DNA of 64,000 bases from Nocardia amamiensis NBRC 102102 (GCF_001612745.1 NZ_BDBA01000003.1:26641-90640); one strand, 5' to 3'. Counted from the first letter of the stretch, positions 24,817-34,048 are shown. Translations and numbers: made by a program. Notes: a model not told the origin generated them from the letters alone.

Positions 24817-25944
24817 TCAGCCGATCCGGTGCGCTCCGGCCGATGGCACGACCACGAACGTGCGCGGCTCGGGGAGATCCGCGGCGGCGAAGCGTCTTCG
24901 CACCGACTCCGCCACGGCCTCGGTCCGCTCCTGATCGACCAAGGCGATGGCGCTCCCGCCGAATCCGCCGCCCACCATGCGCGCGCCGTGCGCACCCGCG
25001 GACAGCGCGGCCTCGACCGCGGCGTCCAACGCGGGGGTGGACACCTCGAAATCATCGCGCAGCGAGGCGTGCCCCGCGGTCAGGATCGGGCCGATATTCC
25101 GCGGGTCGATGCCGCCTCGCAATTTCTCGGCAACCGCGAGCACCCTGGCGTTCTCGGTCACCACATGCCTGGCCCGGCGGCGCAGCACGTCATCGGCGAT
25201 CCGGTCGGCGTCCGCCGCGGAAGCGACGTCACGCAAGGAGGCGACGCCGAGCGCGGCGGCCGCCGCCGCGCATTGGTCGCGGCGCTCGGCGTAGCGGCCG
25301 TCGACCAGCTCGTGCGGCTGCCCGGTATCGATCACCAGCAGCTCGAGTCCGGCGCTGTCCACGTCGAACGGGATCTGCTCGTGCGCGACCCCGCGCGGCG
25401 CGGTGGTGTCGGCGGCGAAACCCCGTACATCGAGCAACAGCGCGTGCCCGGCCGTGCACAGGATCGCGGCCGACTGGTCGAGCAGGCCGGTCGGCGCGCC
25501 GACGTAGTCGTTCTCGGCGGCCCTGGCCACATCGATCAACGCGCGGTCGGTCAGGCCGGGCGCGAACAGGTCCCGCAGCGCGACCGCCACCGCGCACGAC
25601 AGCGCAGCCGACGAGGACAGCCCCGCGCCGATCGGCACCTCGCCGTCGAGGTCGAGGTCGACACCCGGAATCCGCAGCCCGCGCCGCGCGAACTCGGCGA
25701 CCACACCGAGCGGATAACGTGACCATCCCGGCACCCGCGTCCGTTGCGCGGCGAGCTCGGACACCGCGACGAGCACCGGCTCGCCGGGCCGCTGCCGGGA
25801 GCGGACGCGCACCCGCCCGTCCGTGCGCGCCGCCGCCGTGCACCGCACCACCAGCGGCAGCGCGATGGGCAGGACATAGCCCTCGTTGTAGTCGGTGTGC
25901 TCACCGATGATGTTGACCCGCCCCGGCGCTACCCATGTCCGCAA
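24817..25944 (-). CDS. galK: Galactokinase
   Basis: Phosphorylates galactose at C1 as the first step of the Leloir pathway. Family motifs in order are APGRVNIIGEHTDYNEGYV (near the N terminus), PIGAGLSSSAALSCAVA (ATP-binding motif 2) and GARMVGGGFGGSAIALV (motif 3). The TTG at 25944 was chosen because it gives 375 residues with the usual short lead into APGRVN, and GAGGT lies upstream. ATG 26040 is an alternative that adds 32 unconserved residues. It is upstream of the sugar symporter and divergent from the decarboxylase operon. galT and galE are not in the window. Confidence 0.92.
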   Translation of the reverse strand: MRTWVAPGRVNIIGEHTDYNEGYVLPIALPLVVRCTAAARTDGRVRVRSRQRPGEPVLVAVSELAAQRTRVPGWSRYPLGVVAEFARRGLRIPGVDLDLDGEVPIGAGLSSSAALSCAVAVALRDLFAPGLTDRALIDVARAAENDYVGAPTGLLDQSAAILCTAGHALLLDVRGFAADTTAPRGVAHEQIPFDVDSAGLELLVIDTGQPHELVDGRYAERRDQCAAAAAALGVASLRDVASAADADRIADDVLRRRARHVVTENARVLAVAEKLRGGIDPRNIGPILTAGHASLRDDFEVSTPALDAAVEAALSAGAHGARMVGGGFGGSAIALVDQERTEAVAESVRRRFAAADLPEPRTFVVVPSAGAHRIG

Positions 25945-26106
25945 ACTCCTACCTCGCTGTCCTCGTCGCTGCTGCCAGGGTACGAGACACGCCGCAGGAG
26001 CAGCGCTTTCGGCGCGTTCGGATGCGCGATCGGCGTTCATCCCGCAGAGTCGATTTTGACGGAAGGCAGGCCTGCAAATCTTGTGGCCGCCCCGGATCGG
26101 GAGGGC

Positions 26107-26664
26107 ATGATGATTCACGACACTTCGCGCGGCGAGTTACGCGCACGGCCTCGGGCCGATCGTCCGCGTCCGATCCCAGCGCCACTGACGATCGAGATAG
26201 GCGCGGCGACTGGCGCGGGGCCGACTGCCATGTCGGCGTTCGACGCGGCACTGCGCGGCCTCGGCGTCGGTGAGGCCAACTTGATCCGGCTGTCGTCGGT
26301 CATCCCGCCGCGCGCGACCGTCGAACGCATCCACCGGGTGCGCAAGCCGATCCCGTGGGGCGATCGCCTGTACTGCGTCTACGCCGTGCGGCACGTGAAC
26401 GAACAGGGGGCGACCGGCGCGGCGGGCATCGGCTGGACGCTGCGCGACGACGGCTCCGGCGCGGGGCTTTTCGTGGAGCACGAGGCCGAGACGTCCGAGG
26501 AGGTGAGCGCCCTGATCCGGGCCAGCCTGGCCGACATGACCCACCACCGCGGCGACGGCTTCGGCCCGGTTCAGCTGTGCACCGTCGACACCACCTGCGA
26601 CGGCGATCCGGCCTGCGCGCTGGTCCTCGCGGCCTACCACACCAGCCCGTGGGGTCCGCGATGA
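26107..26664 (+). CDS. Pyruvoyl-dependent arginine decarboxylase (PvlArgDC)
   Basis: A 185-residue self-processing enzyme that converts arginine to agmatine and CO2. Residues 28-67 carry the family core: IEIGAATGAGPTAMSAFDAAL, GVGEANLIRLSSVIPP. The Ser63-Ser64 pair is the expected autocleavage point, where the second Ser becomes the pyruvoyl group. A C-terminal Cys-containing stretch (CTVDTTCDGDPACALV) follows. The TGA overlaps the ATG of the next gene (ATGA). Pyruvoyl ArgDCs are known from archaea and some bacteria; in actinobacteria the role is less explored. Both ATG 26107 and 26110 are possible starts. Confidence 0.9.
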   Translation: MMIHDTSRGELRARPRADRPRPIPAPLTIEIGAATGAGPTAMSAFDAALRGLGVGEANLIRLSSVIPPRATVERIHRVRKPIPWGDRLYCVYAVRHVNEQGATGAAGIGWTLRDDGSGAGLFVEHEAETSEEVSALIRASLADMTHHRGDGFGPVQLCTVDTTCDGDPACALVLAAYHTSPWGPR

Positions 26665-27230
26665 ACGAGATCTCCGTGACCATCGAGACGACGATTCCGG
26701 ACGAACGCATCGAGCTGTTCCATCGCCTCTACGAGGAGGCGTTCGGCCCGCTGCGCGCGAAGGCGATCGCACGGCAGGTGCTGCATCCCGAGGAGTTCCG
26801 CGAGGAGATGAGCGATCCGCGCGTGCAGAAGCACGTGGCATGCGGCCGCTCCGGCGAGCCCGTCGGTGTGACCACCCTGACCAGGCATCTCGAGACCGTG
26901 CCGTGGATCAGCCCGGACTATTTCGCCGCCCGCTATCCCGAACACGCGGCACGGGACGCGATCTATTACGCGGGTTTCACCCTTGTTGCGCCAACTGCCC
27001 GACAAGGGGCCGCGTTCCATGCCATGATCAAATCAGTTGTCCAGGTTTTGGTTGCCGAACGCGCTGCGGTCGGTTGGGACATCTGCTCGTACAACAACAC
27101 TCGGTTCTCGTTCGCCGACAGTATTCGGGCAGTGCTCGACGAACAGGCGGACGTCGAAGTCGCGGTGGAGGATTCACAGATCTACTACGCGGCCCGGTTC
27201 ACCGGGGACGGAGCGACCAAGGGGGGCTGA
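26661..27230 (+). CDS. Acetyltransferase-like (GNAT-type) protein
   Basis: A 189-residue protein, coupled by a 4-base overlap to the decarboxylase and by a 1-base overlap to the GGDEF gene. An N-terminal LFHRLYEEAFGPLRAKAIARQVLHPEEF stretch is followed by GEPVGVTTLTRHLETVPWISPDYFAARYPE and YYAGFTLVAPTARQGAAFHAMIKSV, which resembles the GNAT cofactor region without a clean RxxGxG loop. It may acetylate agmatine or another amine, but this is inferred from the operon. The fold is moderately certain and the substrate is unknown. Confidence 0.65.
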   Translation: MNEISVTIETTIPDERIELFHRLYEEAFGPLRAKAIARQVLHPEEFREEMSDPRVQKHVACGRSGEPVGVTTLTRHLETVPWISPDYFAARYPEHAARDAIYYAGFTLVAPTARQGAAFHAMIKSVVQVLVAERAAVGWDICSYNNTRFSFADSIRAVLDEQADVEVAVEDSQIYYAARFTGDGATKGG

Positions 27231-28798
27231 TGACACCCAGCGAGCAGCCGCAGACCAGCTCTCGGCGCCACCTCGGATTTCGCTGGTACGCAGTGTTTCT
27301 CGGCTCGAGCGCGGCCGCGATCACGCTGCACCTGGCGATCGACTCGCGGCTGGTGTCGCTGGTGACGATGGTGATCATCGTCGGAGTGACGCTCGCCATG
27401 ATCGCCGTCGGCGTGCACACACACCGGCCCGCGCACCCGCTGCCGTGGTATCTGCTGTCGGCCTCCGCGGTGCTGTTCGCGATCGGCACCACGCTGCGCG
27501 GCGCGTCCGGCGACTATCCCGATCCGATCGATGACGCGTTCACCTTGCTCGGCTATCTCGGTATCGGTCTCGCCGCGCTGATCTGGCTGTGGCCGCGCCA
27601 GGTACACGGCAACTACGACGTGATGCTCGATTCCGCGCTGATCGGGCTCGGCGCGCTGCTCGCCTCATGGACCTTCCTCATCTCGCCGATCCTGCGTTCG
27701 ACCGAAGCCGGCGTGGACATCCTGCTCGCTGCGGTCTACCCGGTGCTCGATGCGCTGCTGCTCACCCTGGTCGCGCACTCGATGGCGACCTCGACCCGCG
27801 CCGAAACCTCGCTGTGGGTGCTGCACGCCGGGTTGGTCGCGATCCTGCTCGGCGATCTGGGCTACAGCCTGGAGACCGCGGGCGCCACGGTGCTCGCGCG
27901 CGAGGCACTGCTGGCTCCGCTGCTGGCCGCCTACGCCACCGTCGGGGCCGCGGCGCTGCATCCCACCATGGCAACGCTCGGAGCGCCGCGGCGCATCCAC
28001 CCGCATCACTCCAGGCAGCGCGCCAGCCTCATCGCGATCGCCCTGATCGTGGCCTCGTTGGTTCCGGTGGTCGGGTCCAGACTCGACCAACTCGACCGCG
28101 TGGTGGTGTCGTCGCTGTTCGCGCTGTTACTGATCGGCATGCTGGTGCGCAGCGAACGCGCCATCGTCCGCAGCGCCCGCAGCGAGCGGCGCGCGCAATA
28201 CCAAGCCGACCACGACATGCTCACCGGGCTGCTGAACCGCGCCGCGCTGCTGCGCACGCTGCGGCAGCATCGCGAACGCTGGGCCGAGCAACCGATCTGC
28301 CTGCTGTTCATCGACTTGGACGATTTCAAACGGGTCAACGACAGCTACGGACACGCGGTGGGCGACGAGCTGATCGCGACCGCCGCGGCCCGGATCCGGC
28401 GTGTGGTGCGCCGCGAGGACGTGGTGTCCCGATACGGCGGCGACGAATTCGTCGTGCTGTCCCCGCTCGCACGGCCGGAGGCATCCGTACTGGCCGAACG
28501 GCTGATCGGCGCGTTCGTCCGGCCGTTCGGGTTGAGCGCGGGCGAGATTCCGATCACCGCGAGCGTCGGCATCGCCTGTGCGGGTCCGCACGGCTCCGAC
28601 ACCGCCGTGCACGGGCTGATCCGGGACGCGGACGCGGCCATGTACCACGCGAAGCAGTACTCGCTGGGTTACGCGTTCCACGAGGACCCGCGGCGTCCGT
28701 CCGCCGATGCCGAGGGTGCCCGGTCCGGCAGGCCAGGTCGACAAGACCGACGCGATCGCTCCGACCGGGTCCGGCGCGCGGCGCGCACCGCGGTGTGA
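27230..28798 (+). CDS. Membrane-bound GGDEF diguanylate cyclase
   Basis: A 522-residue protein. Residues 15-315 are mostly hydrophobic, with 8-9 membrane segments and no PAS or HAMP domain recognised. The GGDEF domain begins at HDMLTGLLNRAALL (about 327). RYGGDEF is at residues 401-407, and an inhibitory-site RxxD (R394-D397) lies exactly five residues before it. That combination predicts an active cyclic-di-GMP synthase with product inhibition. A short basic tail follows. It overlaps the acetyltransferase gene by one base, giving an operon ArgDC-acetyltransferase-GGDEF. The membrane part may sense a signal related to the amine pathway (inference). Confidence 0.92.
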   Translation: MTPSEQPQTSSRRHLGFRWYAVFLGSSAAAITLHLAIDSRLVSLVTMVIIVGVTLAMIAVGVHTHRPAHPLPWYLLSASAVLFAIGTTLRGASGDYPDPIDDAFTLLGYLGIGLAALIWLWPRQVHGNYDVMLDSALIGLGALLASWTFLISPILRSTEAGVDILLAAVYPVLDALLLTLVAHSMATSTRAETSLWVLHAGLVAILLGDLGYSLETAGATVLAREALLAPLLAAYATVGAAALHPTMATLGAPRRIHPHHSRQRASLIAIALIVASLVPVVGSRLDQLDRVVVSSLFALLLIGMLVRSERAIVRSARSERRAQYQADHDMLTGLLNRAALLRTLRQHRERWAEQPICLLFIDLDDFKRVNDSYGHAVGDELIATAAARIRRVVRREDVVSRYGGDEFVVLSPLARPEASVLAERLIGAFVRPFGLSAGEIPITASVGIACAGPHGSDTAVHGLIRDADAAMYHAKQYSLGYAFHEDPRRPSADAEGARSGRPGRQDRRDRSDRVRRAARTAV

Positions 28799-28799
28799 C

Positions 28800-29543
28800 T
28801 CAGTCGCTCAGTTCCTCCAGCAGGCGCTTGGCCTCCGCGAGCTCCGCCTGCAACTGCTGCACCTTGGCTTCCTGTGCGCCGCGCAACGTCTCCATGACCC
28901 CGGCGACCACGTCGGCGACCTCCGGGTGCAGGATCTTGGCCGCCTGCGCGACCGCGGAACTGGCCACCGGAAGACCGCGCACCGTGCGCTTCTTGCCGCT
29001 CACCACGTCGACCGACCACTCACCGTCGGCGGTGCCGGCCAGCGTCACCGTGACCTCGGGCGTCTTCGACTTGCGCGGGGCGGCCTTCGCGGCCTTCGCC
29101 GCCGGGGCCTGCTTGACCGCGGCTTTGCCCGCGCTGTCGGATTCGCTCGCGCCGGGGGTGCTCCCCAGCGGTTTCGGGGTGGGGGCGCTCGCGGGAGCCG
29201 GCGCGGTGCTCGTCACGGTAGACGGCTGGGTCACAGCGGATTCCTTCCTGGTTGTCGACTTCGGCTGGGCAGTGCTACCGGCCGCCCCTCGCGGCGGCTT
29301 GGTCAAGGTCACCTCGGTCGGCGAGAAGGACAGTACATCCTTCGATCCGGTCGGCCGGATCTGCAGGAAGTCTCCGTCGGACGGGTCGCCGAGCGCGACG
29401 ACCTTGCCCGAGCGCCCCTCCGGGACGCCGACCGCGGCCGAGGTGAACCACACCATAGGTGGGCGGCCACCGGCGATGTCCGTGGCGATCTGTTGAATCT
29501 CGCTGTCCGACAAAGGCTGCGGCTTGGTTCGTGGCGACGGCAT
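28800..29543 (-). CDS. Ala/Pro/Lys-rich hypothetical protein with C-terminal coiled coil
   Basis: A 247-residue cytosolic protein, start ATG 29543. The N-terminal domain (1-85, LSDSEIQQIATDIAGGRPPMVWFTSAAVGVPEGRSG) looks like a small beta-fold. A low-complexity linker rich in Ala, Pro, Thr and Lys (about 90-160) joins it to a second domain (VTVTLAGTADGEWSVDVV, about 168-205). It ends in a coiled coil (QEAKVQQLQAELAEAKRLLEEL). Similar two-domain proteins occur in Nocardia and Rhodococcus. I cannot assign a function. It is convergent with the GGDEF gene. Confidence 0.7.
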   Translation of the reverse strand: MPSPRTKPQPLSDSEIQQIATDIAGGRPPMVWFTSAAVGVPEGRSGKVVALGDPSDGDFLQIRPTGSKDVLSFSPTEVTLTKPPRGAAGSTAQPKSTTRKESAVTQPSTVTSTAPAPASAPTPKPLGSTPGASESDSAGKAAVKQAPAAKAAKAAPRKSKTPEVTVTLAGTADGEWSVDVVSGKKRTVRGLPVASSAVAQAAKILHPEVADVVAGVMETLRGAQEAKVQQLQAELAEAKRLLEELSD

Positions 29544-29838
29544 GGTGACTCCGAGCAAGTTCGTGGTTGGCTGCGTGCACAGATGATGCCGTACCACGCC
29601 GACAGATTCTCGGGGCAGGCGTCGAATAGCGTCGCTCACAGCCAGTTCCGCACAGACAGCGAACTTCTGGCAACATTCGCGGTGGCCCTGGCACGGTGTT
29701 CGGCAACTCGCTTTGACACCGGCGTGGACGGCATGATCTGATTCCGGCGAATCCGTTTGCCAGCACCGATGATCCGGCGGCGACCCGCAGCGGTCCGCGT
29801 CGAACCGGTAACTGGAACGAGTCGACCAGGGGGGCCAC

Positions 29839-30795
29839 ATGACCCATGCGCGGCATTCGGCGGTGCTCGCCGCCGCACCACTGCACACCGGACTGCTCTT
29901 CGGCGCGGTCACCGTCACCGTCCTCGCGGCGGGCGTGATCGTCCTGGCGATGATCGCCGGAAACCGCAGGCCACAACAGCCTTTCAACACCGGAAGCCGG
30001 TATGCCTCGCGGACTCCGCAGTCGAGGCCCGAGCCACGCACCGAAGAGCACCTGGGCTGCACAGCACCTTTGGTGAACAGCCGATCGACCCGCAACCCTT
30101 CGCGGATGACGAGTCAACCGGCGCACAACCTTTCGCAGACCGATCCCCCACCCCCTGACAGCGCATCACCGCGACATGGGCCGTATCCGAGCGCTCTCCA
30201 GCACCCCGCGCTACCGAGTTCGCCGCGCACGAACGCGCGGGATACCCCGTTCCTGGTCGGCGCGGCAGCGGGCGTCGTAGCGGTGCTGGGCGGCATCGCG
30301 TGCCTCGTCCTCATCGCGCCGGTGGCGACCGACGACACCGCTGCGGAAGCGGCCGAACCGCTGGCCGCGACGCGACCTGGCGAGTGCGTGGCGATTCCCG
30401 CGCCCCACGCCACCGGCGGTGTCCCCGCCACCGTCCTCCCCGCGCACTGTGACACGCTGCCCGCCAACTTCCGCGTGCTCCAGACCGGAACCTGCACCGA
30501 TCCGCGGGTCGAACGGGAGCATCGGCAAACCGGCCGTACCGGGCGGGAGCAGGTCCACCTGTGCCTCGCGCCCGATTGGCAAGCGGGCGTCTGCTACGAC
30601 GTCACCGACTGGCAGCTGCCCCGGAAGGTGGACTGCGCCCGAGTCGGCAAGAAGATCATCCGGATCACCGCCGTCCTGCCCTACACCGCCGGCGCAGACG
30701 CCTGTCCGCGTGACGCCGACGGCTCGAACGCGGTCGGCTGGCCGAACCGGGGCATCACACTCTGCATGCGCGGTGCCGACCGGCCCGACGAATAG
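29839..30795 (+). CDS. Membrane protein with extracytoplasmic LppU-like Cys-rich domain
   Basis: A 318-residue protein. The first membrane segment is at about 17-40 (LLFGAVTVTVLAAGVIVLAM), followed by a Pro/Ser/Arg-rich linker (40-130) and a second hydrophobic segment (about 138-160). The outer domain (about 170-310) carries paired cysteines (GECVAIP, AHCDTLP, GTCTDP, HLCLAPDWQAGVCYDV, DACPRD, TLCMRG), the pattern of actinobacterial LppU-type domains. It could be a surface protein with disulfides. Function unknown. Alternative starts downstream are possible. Confidence 0.65.
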   Translation: MTHARHSAVLAAAPLHTGLLFGAVTVTVLAAGVIVLAMIAGNRRPQQPFNTGSRYASRTPQSRPEPRTEEHLGCTAPLVNSRSTRNPSRMTSQPAHNLSQTDPPPPDSASPRHGPYPSALQHPALPSSPRTNARDTPFLVGAAAGVVAVLGGIACLVLIAPVATDDTAAEAAEPLAATRPGECVAIPAPHATGGVPATVLPAHCDTLPANFRVLQTGTCTDPRVEREHRQTGRTGREQVHLCLAPDWQAGVCYDVTDWQLPRKVDCARVGKKIIRITAVLPYTAGADACPRDADGSNAVGWPNRGITLCMRGADRPDE

Positions 30796-31140
30796 GTCGC
30801 GGCGCTCGGTCACCGAGTCAGGTCGGCGCGGTCGGCACAGTGGTCGCCTCATCCGCGGCAGGCGGGTGCCAGAGCCATTCGATCGAAGCTCGCGGCGAAT
30901 ATCGCGATGTCCGAGTCCGTCCCCTCGGCACCGTTGAGGATTGCGTCGAGCGACGGCGCGCTCGCCGGGCTCCCAGCCCCATGGTGGCCGGATTCGGGAG
31001 CGCTCACAACGACCGCGTGCCGGTGCGAGTTCGAGTGTCTGTACGTCACGCAGATCGACAACGAGAGCCTAGGGGGCGATCCTCGGGGCTCTCGTTGTAC
31101 GGTTTTCGGGCTAGTGATGGGTTACAAGGAAGTACCCGAG
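30796..31140. other. Gene-free leader region with a long inverted repeat
   Basis: 345 bases before the acyl-CoA ligase. It contains a perfect 12-base inverted repeat, ACAACGAGAGCC (31058-31069) and GGCTCTCGTTGT (31087-31098), with a 17-base loop. This lies only 43 bases before the ligase start. It could be a terminator of an upstream transcript or a leader hairpin. Nothing else is visible. Confidence 0.6.
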
Positions 31141-32790
31141 ATGACCAAGCCATTTGATCCGCAGGCAATCGCGGCGCAGGCGACGGCCCAGCTCACCGGC
31201 CCCGGCGGCCGGTTCGAGATGGTGGTCGAAGACGTGCTCGGCGCGCCCATGCCGGTGATCCGGCACCGCAAGTCCTCGCTCGGCGAAGTGCTCGCCGCCT
31301 CGGTCCAGCACGGCGACCGGGACTACCTGGTCACCGCGGACTGCAGGATGTCGTTCACCGAGCACGCCGCCGCGGTCGCCGCACTGGCCACTGCGCTGCG
31401 CGAGCGATACGGCGTCGGCAAGGGTGACCGCGTCGGCATCCTGGCGGCGAATACGCCCGAGTGGGTGGTCGCGTTCTGGGCCGCGCAGGCGCTCGGCGCG
31501 ATCGCGGTGGGCTACAACGCGTGGTGGGTGCCCCGCGAGATCGCCTACGGCGTGCAGCACACCGAACCGGCCGTACTCATCGTGGACGCGAAGCGTGCGG
31601 CGCTGATGGCGGAGCTGGACATTCGCGTCCCGGTGCTCACCATGGAGCACGACGTTCCCGCGCTGCTGGCGGAGTTCCGGACCGATGCCCTGCCGCACAC
31701 CGAGGTCGACGAGGACGACCCCGCGGTGATCCTCTACACCAGCGGCACCAGCGGGCGGCCCAAGGGTGCGGTGCACTCGCATCGCAACCTGGTGGCGGTG
31801 ATCGACTATCACGTCTTCAACGACGCGCTCGCCGCCGCGTTCACCGGAACCACCGAGCTGCCCACCGGGCGGCGCTACCTGCTCACCTCGCCGCTGTTCC
31901 ACATCGCCAGCCTGCACAATCTGGCGGTGCCCCGGCTGGTCACCGGGGACGCGGCCGTCATCCACCAGGGGTCTTTCGACGCCGACCGGGTGCTGCGGCT
32001 GATCGAGGCCGAACGGATCACCAACTGGGGCGCGATGCCGACCATGGCCACCAGGATGCTCGAAGTCGACCTCGCCGACTACGACCTGACCTCGCTGACG
32101 GCGTTGTCGCTGAACTCGGCGCCGTCCTCGGCCGCGCTGCAACAGAAGCTGCGCGATCAGCTGTCCGTCGCGCGCAACGCCCTCGTGACCAGCTACGGGC
32201 TCACCGAGTGCAGCACCGCAGCGACGCTGGCCGGTCCGGCGGAGCTGGCCGCGTTTCCCGACACCGTGGGGCGTCCGGTCCTCGGGGTCACACTGGAGAT
32301 TCGCGACAGTTCGGGCAACCCCGTCCCCGACGGCTCCGAAGGCGAGATCTGCGTGCGCAGCCCGTATGTGATGCTCGGCTACTGGCGGGACGAGGCGGCG
32401 ACCGCCGCGGCGATCACGTCGGACCGCTGGCTGCGCACCGGTGATATCGGCGTCCTGGAAGACGGCAGGCTGCGCTTGTCCGGACGCCGTTCGGATCTCA
32501 TCCTGCGCGGCGGGGAGAACGTCTATCCCACCGAGATCGAGCAGTGCCTCGAGGAACATCCCGCGGTGCGCGAGTGCGCGGTGGTCGGCGTGCCGGACGC
32601 CGACCTCGGACAGCAGGTCGCCGCCCTGGTCGTAGTCGAAAGCGACAGCGCGACAACCGAAGACGAGCTGCGCGCGTTCGCCGCCGAACGGCTCGCCTAC
32701 TACAAGGTGCCTGCGCGCTGGCGGCTCACCACCACCGCGCTCCCCCGCAACGCAACCGGAAAGGTGATGCGGTCCGGCCTCACGGTGTGA
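31141..32790 (+). CDS. Acyl-CoA/adenylate-forming ligase (FadD-like)
   Basis: A 549-residue AMP-forming ligase. ATG 31141 was chosen (AAGGA upstream); ATG 31117 would add 8 residues. Motifs are [20 protein letters not shown] (A3), [16 protein letters not shown] (A5), [20 protein letters not shown] (A7/A8), [13 protein letters not shown] and the catalytic-lysine end [13 protein letters not shown]. The substrate is probably a fatty or aromatic acid. It is followed at 145 bases by an alpha/beta hydrolase gene on the same strand, but they may be separate units. Confidence 0.85.
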   Translation: MTKPFDPQAIAAQATAQLTGPGGRFEMVVEDVLGAPMPVIRHRKSSLGEVLAASVQHGDRDYLVTADCRMSFTEHAAAVAALATALRERYGVGKGDRVGILAANTPEWVVAFWAAQALGAIAVGYNAWWVPREIAYGVQHTEPAVLIVDAKRAALMAELDIRVPVLTMEHDVPALLAEFRTDALPHTEVDEDDPAVILYTSGTSGRPKGAVHSHRNLVAVIDYHVFNDALAAAFTGTTELPTGRRYLLTSPLFHIASLHNLAVPRLVTGDAAVIHQGSFDADRVLRLIEAERITNWGAMPTMATRMLEVDLADYDLTSLTALSLNSAPSSAALQQKLRDQLSVARNALVTSYGLTECSTAATLAGPAELAAFPDTVGRPVLGVTLEIRDSSGNPVPDGSEGEICVRSPYVMLGYWRDEAATAAAITSDRWLRTGDIGVLEDGRLRLSGRRSDLILRGGENVYPTEIEQCLEEHPAVRECAVVGVPDADLGQQVAALVVVESDSATTEDELRAFAAERLAYYKVPARWRLTTTALPRNATGKVMRSGLTV

Positions 32791-32935
32791 AATCCCCGGT
32801 GTGAAACAAGCGCCCGCACCTGCGCGTGTAGGCCACCATCCGGTGTGCCCACAGCGCCCGCTCGAGCGGGTACGGCCACGTAAAATCGCGACATACCCGG
32901 CGATTCGTTCGCCGGGCAGCTCGCAGGGAGTCAGC

Positions 32936-34000
32936 GTGGACGTTTTCGAGCATCGAGGCAGGGGCGTGGTCTTCGACCGCGCGGGTAGCGGGTCGCCGGT
33001 CGTGTTCCTGCACAATGCCGGTGCGCAACGCCGCATCTGGGACGACCAGGTCGCGGCGCTGCGGCGCGAGCATGAGGTCTTCGCGCTCGACCTGCCCGGG
33101 TACGGGCGATCCGAGCAGCCCGCGGCGGGCTACCGGCTCGCCGACTACGTGCACATGCTCGACGCGTTCCTGACCGCGCACCGGCTCACCGACGTGGTGT
33201 TGGTCGGCAATTGCCTCGGCAGCGCCACCTCGCTGCGCTACGCGATGGACCATCCGGCCGGAGTGCGTGCGCTCGTCCTGATCAATCCGCTGACCTGGGA
33301 CACCGTGAGTTCGGGGCAGTCCGCGGGCTTGGCCTGGGCCGACGCGCGGCTGCCGCTGGCTCCGGTGGCGCGCCGGATCAGTCTGCCCGGCTGGGTGGTG
33401 TCGCTGATCGTCGCGAATCAGCTGGGCCCGCGTGGACGCGGCCGGAAACTACAGCACGAGCCGCGCGTGCGGGCGCACTGGTCCGATCGCGGCAGGCTGA
33501 CCGCCTTGCACGGTTTGGTCCAGGATTTCCCGGCCTACAGCGCACTGGACGCGTTCGATCCGCCCGCCGGGTTCCCGCCGATCTGCACGATCTGGGGGCG
33601 GCGCAATCGCATTCTCTCGGCCGAGGCGGGCAAGCGGCTCAACCGCACGCTACGCCCGCACACCGCGGTGGAGCTGCCCGACTGCGGTCACCTTCCCATG
33701 GTGGAGGACCCGGATCGGGTCACCGAGATCATCAGTGGTTTCCTGGCGGCGACCGGCACGCGCTCAGAGGCGAGCCGCGGTCGGGCACAGCTCGGCGAAG
33801 CCGGTGGAGCGCACGCCGCATCCTGCGCATTCGAAGGCGATGCCGAGGTCGAGCATCCAGTTGATGCGGGCATGACAGGTCTCGCAGAGGAAATCGACGC
33901 CAGCGGTGTGGCAGCAAGATCGTTTACGGATCAACCATTCCGCGCGGTGGCGGCACCGCACGCCGTCGAAACGGAACGTGCACACCGGCGCGGCGGGTAG
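32936..34000 (+). CDS. Alpha/beta hydrolase with Cys in the nucleophile elbow
   Basis: A 354-residue protein from GTG 32936 (GGGAG upstream). The oxyanion motif is PVVFLHNAG, and the lid-region motif LDLPGYGRSEQP is typical. The nucleophile elbow reads GNCLGS, so Cys replaces the usual Ser (GxSxG). The catalytic His is in DCGHLPMVEDPDRV. The fold ends near residue 283 (FLAATGTR). The last 70 or so residues run antisense to the Cys-rich gene at 33764-34048 and look non-homologous, so the natural stop may have been lost. Substrate unknown. Confidence 0.8.
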   Translation: MDVFEHRGRGVVFDRAGSGSPVVFLHNAGAQRRIWDDQVAALRREHEVFALDLPGYGRSEQPAAGYRLADYVHMLDAFLTAHRLTDVVLVGNCLGSATSLRYAMDHPAGVRALVLINPLTWDTVSSGQSAGLAWADARLPLAPVARRISLPGWVVSLIVANQLGPRGRGRKLQHEPRVRAHWSDRGRLTALHGLVQDFPAYSALDAFDPPAGFPPICTIWGRRNRILSAEAGKRLNRTLRPHTAVELPDCGHLPMVEDPDRVTEIISGFLAATGTRSEASRGRAQLGEAGGAHAASCAFEGDAEVEHPVDAGMTGLAEEIDASGVAARSFTDQPFRAVAAPHAVETERAHRRGG

Positions 34001-34048
34001 CCCGGCGACGATGGCTTCGAAAGTCGTTGTAGAGGCATCTGTTCGCAC
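33764..34048 (-). CDS. Small Cys-rich, zinc-ribbon-like protein
   Basis: A 94-residue protein from GTG 34048 with GGAAGG before it. Nine cysteines include several paired sets (CTFRFDGVRC, RKRSCCHT, DFLCETCHA, FECAGCGVR) that would fit one or two zinc ribbons. The C terminus ends FAELCPTAARL. It overlaps the hydrolase gene on the other strand by 237 bases. The Cys spacing is more consistent with real coding than the antisense tail. I do not recognise a named family. Confidence 0.6.
   Translation of the reverse strand: MRTDASTTTFEAIVAGLPAAPVCTFRFDGVRCRHRAEWLIRKRSCCHTAGVDFLCETCHARINWMLDLGIAFECAGCGVRSTGFAELCPTAARL

Noticed and set aside
22874..25055. Very long minus-strand open frame over the symporter (22143-25055)
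   Set aside because: Arg/Gly-rich shadow in another frame; the real symporter frame has clear membrane helices and a ribosome site.
24570..25910. 446-codon frame antisense to galK
   Set aside because: Arg/Ser/Pro-rich with no motif, while galK on the other strand has all three family motifs.
31058..31098. Riboswitch before the acyl-CoA ligase
   Set aside because: Only one hairpin is present; I see no conserved junction or known aptamer pattern.
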